Shown in pieces: positions 6,923 to 10,858 of a stretch of DNA of 10,858 nucleotides. The DNA comes from Glaciecola sp. UBA2563 (GTDB lineage Bacteria > Pseudomonadota > Gammaproteobacteria > Enterobacterales > Alteromonadaceae). The notes beneath the pieces are model-generated. The model was not told the DNA's origin, ran no database searches, and was given only the letters and a program-made list of their open reading frames with translations. The DNA lies in NCBI GenBank assembly GCA_002340325.1, contig DDLV01000155.1:1-10858 (forward strand). The letters are read 5' to 3'. Both the position numbers and the translations under genes were made by a program. Numbering within the stretch: the stretch's first letter is position 1; every line of letters starts with the position of its first letter.

Positions 6923-8430
6923 TAACTCGTTTCGCCGCCCATATCTGCTTTATTCATTAAATATTGCGTCAACATTGGGACAGGTCGACCTGTAGCACCT
7001 TTGTTTTTGCCGCTGATCCATGCAGTTCCTGCTATATCCAAATGTGCCCAATTGTATTTCTTGGTGAACCTTGACAGAAAGCACGCTGCGGTTATGGAAC
7101 CAGCGGGTCTTCCGCCTATGTTTGCCATGTCCGCAAATGGGCTGTCTATTTGTTCCTGATATTCGTCCCAAAGCGGCAGGCGCCAAGCTTTATCAGAACT
7201 TTGTTCCGAAGCATTGAGTATTTCATGCGCCAGCGGATTGTGTTGGGTAAATACAGCGGAAGCGTGTTTACCCAGTGCAATAACGCAAGCACCTGTCAGT
7301 GTAGCGACATCGATAACAGTATCGGGTTCATACCGCTCGACATAGGTAAGTACATCGCATAGTACCATTCTTCCTTCTGCATCCGTGTTTAATACTTCAA
7401 CTGTTTGCCCTGACATTGTGGTGATGATATCGCCAGGACGATATGCTTTTCCATCAGGCATATTTTCACAGCCTGCCAAGATACCAATGATATTGATAGG
7501 CAAGTTCATAGTCGCAACAGCATGCATGACACCAAGAACTCCTGCCGCGCCGCCCATATCGTACTTCATTTCGTCCATTGCTTCAGACGGTTTTATTGAT
7601 ATGCCACCGGAATCGAAAGTCAACCCTTTACCGACAAGTACAATGGGTGCTTGACTGGTATCAGCGCCTGTATGTGTAATCACTGACATGACCGATTCGT
7701 TGTCACTACCGCGACCAACGGCGAGGTAACTGTGCATGCCAAGCGCTTCCATTTTATCTTCACCAACAGTCTCGAGTGACAATGAATCAAACTCTTCAAC
7801 CAATGCGGCAGCTTGGTCATTTAAATATTGTGGGTTACAAATATTTGGCGGCATGTTTGCAACATCGCGACAGGCTTTTACTCCTCGGCTAATGGCTAGT
7901 GCATGTTCAATTGCATGTTCACCAGACGGTAACTCTTTGCGAGTGGGTACGTTAAAAATTATTTTTCTAAGTGGCCGACGAGGCTCTCCCTTTTTACTTT
8001 TTAGTTGCAAAAAGGTGTAGACTGATTCGTTAGCAGCCTCTACTGCCTGTCGCACTTTCCAATATGTGTCTCTTCCTTTAACGTGGAGTTCAGTAAGAAA
8101 GTTAACCGCTTCCATTGAACCAGTTTCGTTTAAGGTCTTTATAGTTTTGGTGACAATTTGTTTGTACTGACGCTCATGGAGTTCTCTTTCTTTACCGCAG
8201 CCGACAAGGAGTACGCGCTCACTGAGGACGTTGGGGATGTGGTGTAACAGCAACATCTGACCAGCTTTTCCTTCTAAATCCCCCCGACGAATAAGATTGC
8301 TAATGTAACCTTCACTTATTTCATCGAGCTGCTCAGCCACGGGCGAAAGCCTGCGAGGCTCGAATACGCCAACAACGATACACGCAGTTCGCTGCTTTTC
8401 CGGACTGCCGCTTTTGACACCAAATTCCAT
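6922..8430 (-). CDS. pepA: Leucyl aminopeptidase (cytosol aminopeptidase)
   Basis: M17-family di-metal exopeptidase, a cytosolic hexamer that removes N-terminal residues, especially leucine, in peptide turnover. In E. coli the same protein also binds DNA, assisting Xer recombination at cer and carAB regulation; whether that holds here is unknown. The 502 residues match E. coli (503). All metal and catalytic residues are visible: K268 and D273 in GKGLTFDSGG, K280, D291 in YDMGG, and D350, E352 and R354 in NTDAEGR. The N-terminal domain (about 1-165) is the variable regulatory part and the catalytic domain runs about 175-490. Start ATG 8430 has a good AGGGG (8442-8438) seven bases upstream. pepA is first in the pepA-holC unit and divergent from lptF, the same layout as in E. 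coli. Confidence 0.98.
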   Translation of the reverse strand: MEFGVKSGSPEKQRTACIVVGVFEPRRLSPVAEQLDEISEGYISNLIRRGDLEGKAGQMLLLHHIPNVLSERVLLVGCGKERELHERQYKQIVTKTIKTLNETGSMEAVNFLTELHVKGRDTYWKVRQAVEAANESVYTFLQLKSKKGEPRRPLRKIIFNVPTRKELPSGEHAIEHALAISRGVKACRDVANMPPNICNPQYLNDQAAALVEEFDSLSLETVGEDKMEALGMHSYLAVGRGSDNESVMSVITHTGADTSQAPIVLVGKGLTFDSGGISIKPSEAMDEMKYDMGGAAGVLGVMHAVATMNLPINIIGILAGCENMPDGKAYRPGDIITTMSGQTVEVLNTDAEGRMVLCDVLTYVERYEPDTVIDVATLTGACVIALGKHASAVFTQHNPLAHEILNASEQSSDKAWRLPLWDEYQEQIDSPFADMANIGGRPAGSITAACFLSRFTKKYNWAHLDIAGTAWISGKNKGATGRPVPMLTQYLMNKADMGGETS

Positions 8431-8487
8431 AACCGTACCCCTATATATTTTGCCAACAGGTATTATTCTTATTTTGAAGATACTTTG

Positions 8488-8496
8488 TGCTACACT
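8488..8496 (+). promoter_or_regulatory. Candidate extended -10 promoter for lptF-lptG
   Basis: TGC-TACACT at 8488-8496 is an extended -10 element: TG, one base, then a hexamer matching TATAAT at four of six positions. A 17-base spacing puts the -35 at CTTATT (8468-8473), a poor match, which is tolerable with an extended -10. A TTGAAG at 8474-8479 is only 11 bases away, too close to pair with it. Transcription would start near 8503, giving an lptF leader of about 160 bases. A pepA promoter must lie in the same spacer but is not clear to me. Confidence 0.5.
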
Positions 8497-8597
8497 TGCG
8501 CGGCTTTTCTGCTAGTTTTAAATATCAGCAGTGCTAGCGACGAAAACAAAATCAATAAAAATTTAATTATTCAGACACAAGAGTGAGGAAAAGTTCT

Positions 8598-8614
8598 GTA
8601 AACCCATAGTTTAC
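8598..8614 (+). other. Inverted repeat in the lptF leader
   Basis: GTAAAC (8598-8603) and GTTTAC (8609-8614) form a perfect 6-bp inverted repeat around a five-base spacer, 48 bases before the lptF start. In RNA it is a modest A/U-rich hairpin. In DNA it has the form of a dimer operator. It directly follows GAGGAAAAG (8585-8593), which resembles a ribosome binding site but has no useful start codon after it. Confidence 0.45.
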
Positions 8615-8661
8615 CGAAATAACAACGCGTTGCCACCAAAAAAGACACCTAGATACTAGCC

Positions 8662-9759
8662 ATGTTAATTTTTAAATATTTATTTCGAGAAACTTTTAAA
8701 TCTCAGATAGCTGTTTTCTTCATATTGATGGCCATTTTTGTGACGTTGCGATTTGTGCGTATTCTGGGAGATGCAACAGATGGCAATTTACCTTCCGAAT
8801 TAGTTCTCGGTTTTATTACGTTATATTCCCCTATGCTCGCCAGTTTAGTACTGCCGATAAGCCTTTTTCTGGGGATCATGCTGGCGTACGGGCGACTTTA
8901 TGTCGATAGTGAAATGACCGTTTTAAGAGCATGCGGGGTGAGCGAATGGTACGTCACACGCGTGACACTCTTCTTTTCATTAGTCGTCGCTTCGGTAACT
9001 GCTTTAGTGACGTTGTATCTTGCGCCCTTGGCGATGGAAAAAGAATTTCAATTGCAACAGGAAGCCAATGCCAAATCAGGAATTGCTGCCCTCATACCTG
9101 GGCGATTCCAACAAATAGGTGAGGATAATACAGTTATCTTTGCACATGACAATGAGAATGATGAACTGCAGAAAGTCTTTTTATCCAGACAACAAAAAGA
9201 TGACGAACAAATGCAGTTTATTTATGCATCGGTGGGTACCGTCGAGGAGAGTGCAAATGGTGAACAAAACCTTGTCCTAAAAAGCGGTAATCAATACCAA
9301 GTTGATCGCAAACAAAGTGATTTTCATATCGTAAAGTTTGATGCGTACTCTATCGTAGTAGACGATGTTGAAAGCGAGCAAGCCAGACGAAAAATGACCG
9401 CCGTTTCGACAATAGAATTGTTGAAAATGCCAGGCAGCGCAGCGGCAGCAGAACTACAATGGCGCCTCGCAATTCCCCTGAGCCTGCCATTTTTGGTGTT
9501 AATTGCAGTTCCTCTATCATCGGTTGATCCCCGACAAGGCCGGTTTGGCAAGATGCTACCTGCATTGCTACTATATCTTGGCTATTTTTTATTGTTATTG
9601 GCGTCTCGTAGAATTCTAGAAGACGGCAACTTGCCCTCGTATATTGGATTATGGTGGGTCCATTTACTGATGGCCACTATCGGTATAGGTCTGATTGCTA
9701 AAGATAGAAAATCAGGCGCCTACATCAGAAAGATGATGTTTAGGGGGCGCAGTGTTTAA
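8662..9759 (+). CDS. lptF: LPS export ABC transporter permease LptF
   Basis: LptF is an inner-membrane subunit of LptB2FG, which extracts lipopolysaccharide from the outer leaflet of the inner membrane and passes it to LptC and LptA. The 365 residues match E. coli (366). Three membrane helices (about 15-36, 55-78 and 100-122) are followed by a periplasmic beta-jellyroll domain (about 130-255) and three more helices (about 265-286, 298-316 and 328-346). E84 in DSEMTVLRACG lies in the cytoplasmic coupling region that contacts LptB. FVRILGDATDGNLP (31-44) is also typical. ATG 8662 is the only possible start, because TAG at 8650-8652 is in frame and no start codon lies between. No Shine-Dalgarno sequence is visible within 15 bases upstream. 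The gene overlaps lptG by 8 bases. Confidence 0.97.
   Translation: MLIFKYLFRETFKSQIAVFFILMAIFVTLRFVRILGDATDGNLPSELVLGFITLYSPMLASLVLPISLFLGIMLAYGRLYVDSEMTVLRACGVSEWYVTRVTLFFSLVVASVTALVTLYLAPLAMEKEFQLQQEANAKSGIAALIPGRFQQIGEDNTVIFAHDNENDELQKVFLSRQQKDDEQMQFIYASVGTVEESANGEQNLVLKSGNQYQVDRKQSDFHIVKFDAYSIVVDDVESEQARRKMTAVSTIELLKMPGSAAAAELQWRLAIPLSLPFLVLIAVPLSSVDPRQGRFGKMLPALLLYLGYFLLLLASRRILEDGNLPSYIGLWWVHLLMATIGIGLIAKDRKSGAYIRKMMFRGRSV
9742..9747 (+). promoter_or_regulatory. Ribosome binding site for the GTG start of lptG
   Basis: AGGGGG at 9742-9747, inside the end of lptF, sits four bases before GTG 9752. It supports the GTG start, which gives MFKILDLYIARTLL, equivalent to the E. coli LptG N-terminus. 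It contrasts with lptF, which has no such site. Confidence 0.75.
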
Positions 9760-10813
9760 AATCCTCGACCTCTACATAGCCCGCACCTTATTGACCTCTA
9801 TTACCTCAACGCTTGCCGTGTTGGTTGGACTTAGCGCCTTGATAAAATTTGTCGAACAGCTTAGGCGCGTTGGCCAAGGCGACTACGATATGACGGTAGC
9901 TGGCTTATATGTGATGATGAGTTTGCCTCGTGATATTGAGCAATTTTTGCCTATGGCAACGTTACTCGGCGGTTTGATTGGTATGGGGATCCTTGCGCAA
10001 AGCAGCGAACTTATTATCATGCAAGCTGCGGGCATGAGTCGAAAACAGATTACGATATCAGCTTCTAAATCTATTGTCTTTATAATCATCGCGATGATGG
10101 CCGTCGGAGAATACGTTACGCCAAGGAGTGAAAGCAAAGCGAAAGAAATTCGCACAGAGGCGCTTTCGGGAGGGAGCTTACTTGCATCGGATACGATTAT
10201 TTGGGCTAAGGATGGCAATAACTTTGTTAGTATTAGCGAGGTTGTCAATCAAAATAGTTTGCGCAACATTGATGTATTTGTATTTAACGATGAGTTACAG
10301 CTCCAACAGGTATTAAACGCTAAAACGGCCGATTTTAAAACTGAGTATTGGCAACTTACGGGCGTGACGCGAACACTATTATCTGAAACGAATATAGTAA
10401 GTACTGATATTGAAGATATGCAATGGAGGAGTAGCCTCACGCCCGATAAATTGGGGATTGTCGCAGTTAAACCAGAGGCACTCTCTATAAGAGGTTTACA
10501 TGACTATGTGCAATATCTAAAAAATAATGGGCAGGATGCAGCGCGCTACGAGCTAGCGTTTTGGCGAAAGGTAACACAGCCAGTGTCTGTTGTTGTGATG
10601 CTATTACTGGCATTATCCTTCATTTTTGGTCCGCTTCGCAGTGTTAGCACTGGCGCACGGATAATAATGGGCGTAATTGCGGGATTTGGCTTCTTTATTA
10701 CCAATGAAGTGTTTGGCCAAGTGAGCTTGGTGTTTCAACTATCACCAATTTTAGGCGCTTGTTTGCCGAGTCTTTTATTTACTGGAATCGCAACGATTTT
10801 ATTAAACCGTTAG
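9752..10813 (+). CDS. lptG: LPS export ABC transporter permease LptG
   Basis: Partner of LptF in the LptB2FG lipopolysaccharide extractor of the inner membrane. The 353 residues compare with 360 in E. coli. Helices lie at about 12-33, 62-82, 101-121, 274-293, 300-320 and 330-350, with a periplasmic jellyroll domain at about 130-265. Family signatures are LIKFVEQLRRVGQGDY (30-45, with the conserved lysine at 32) and SSELIIMQAAGMS (84-96), where E86 lies in the LptB-coupling loop. The C-terminal FGPLRSVSTGARI and NEVFGQ segments are typical. The GTG start overlaps lptF by 8 bases, so the two subunits are translationally linked, which fits their 1:1 ratio in the complex. The 45 bases after the stop codon hold no recognisable gene start before the window ends. 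Confidence 0.97.
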   Translation: MFKILDLYIARTLLTSITSTLAVLVGLSALIKFVEQLRRVGQGDYDMTVAGLYVMMSLPRDIEQFLPMATLLGGLIGMGILAQSSELIIMQAAGMSRKQITISASKSIVFIIIAMMAVGEYVTPRSESKAKEIRTEALSGGSLLASDTIIWAKDGNNFVSISEVVNQNSLRNIDVFVFNDELQLQQVLNAKTADFKTEYWQLTGVTRTLLSETNIVSTDIEDMQWRSSLTPDKLGIVAVKPEALSIRGLHDYVQYLKNNGQDAARYELAFWRKVTQPVSVVVMLLLALSFIFGPLRSVSTGARIIMGVIAGFGFFITNEVFGQVSLVFQLSPILGACLPSLLFTGIATILLNR

Positions 10814-10858
10814 GACCTGTAAGATGCTGATCGTTTAAGCAATAAAGCGCTTAGCGGA

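Noticed and set aside
8583..8609. A nine-codon frame starting GTG 8583 in the lptF leader, a possible leader peptide.
   Set aside because: Its start overlaps the SD-like bases instead of following them, it has no run of regulatory codons, and no attenuator is visible.
10836..10853. A TAAGC/GCTTA stem after lptG as a possible terminator.
   Set aside because: Only five pairs around an eight-base loop, with no T run before the window ends.
1..10858. Search for a novel defence, mobile or biosynthetic system.
   Set aside because: All nine genes have recognised families, no gap exceeds about 230 bases, and there are no integrase, transposase, toxin-antitoxin, repeat-spacer or phage signatures.

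Overview
The window reads as ordinary chromosome from a marine-type gammaproteobacterium, most likely of the order Alteromonadales. This is inferred from protein character, from the pepA-holC-valS block lying divergent to lptF-lptG (an arrangement known from Escherichia coli and relatives), and from the AT-leaning sequence. No search was run, so the genus is not assigned. Nine genes fill almost all of the window. There is no rRNA, tRNA, CRISPR array, insertion sequence or phage gene, and no intergenic gap exceeds about 230 bases.

Left third (1-3451). A GhrA-like D-2-hydroxyacid dehydrogenase (136-1092, +) converges on a two-domain signalling protein with an N-terminal HPt phosphotransfer domain and a C-terminal HD-GYP domain (1129-2220, -). 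The HD-GYP metal-binding core is mostly present, but the HDxGK lysine, one upstream histidine position and the RPYR stretch are changed. Divergent from it is plsC, the 1-acylglycerol-3-phosphate acyltransferase (2336-3049, +, TTG start), followed by rraB, an inhibitor of RNase E (3095-3451, +, GTG start). These two are probably co-transcribed from a promoter with a perfect TATAAT.

Middle (3503-8430, all -). pepA (leucyl aminopeptidase), holC (DNA polymerase III chi subunit) and valS (valyl-tRNA synthetase) follow each other in transcription order. pepA and holC overlap by one base (TAATG). Between holC and valS lies a 156-base spacer. It holds an 18-base tandem duplication, a perfect 7-bp hairpin and a plausible separate valS promoter. 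rraB and valS converge on a short spacer with two small stem-loops.

Right part (8431-10858). A 231-base divergent promoter region separates pepA from lptF and lptG. These encode the two membrane subunits of the LptBFG ABC transporter that extracts lipopolysaccharide from the inner membrane. They overlap by 8 bases and are surely translated together.

The genes cover phospholipid synthesis, LPS export, RNA turnover, replication and translation. I found no convincing new defence, mobile or biosynthetic system. The points most worth a second look are the altered HD-GYP active site, the holC-valS spacer, the long lptF leader lacking a clear ribosome binding site, and the shortened RraB tail.
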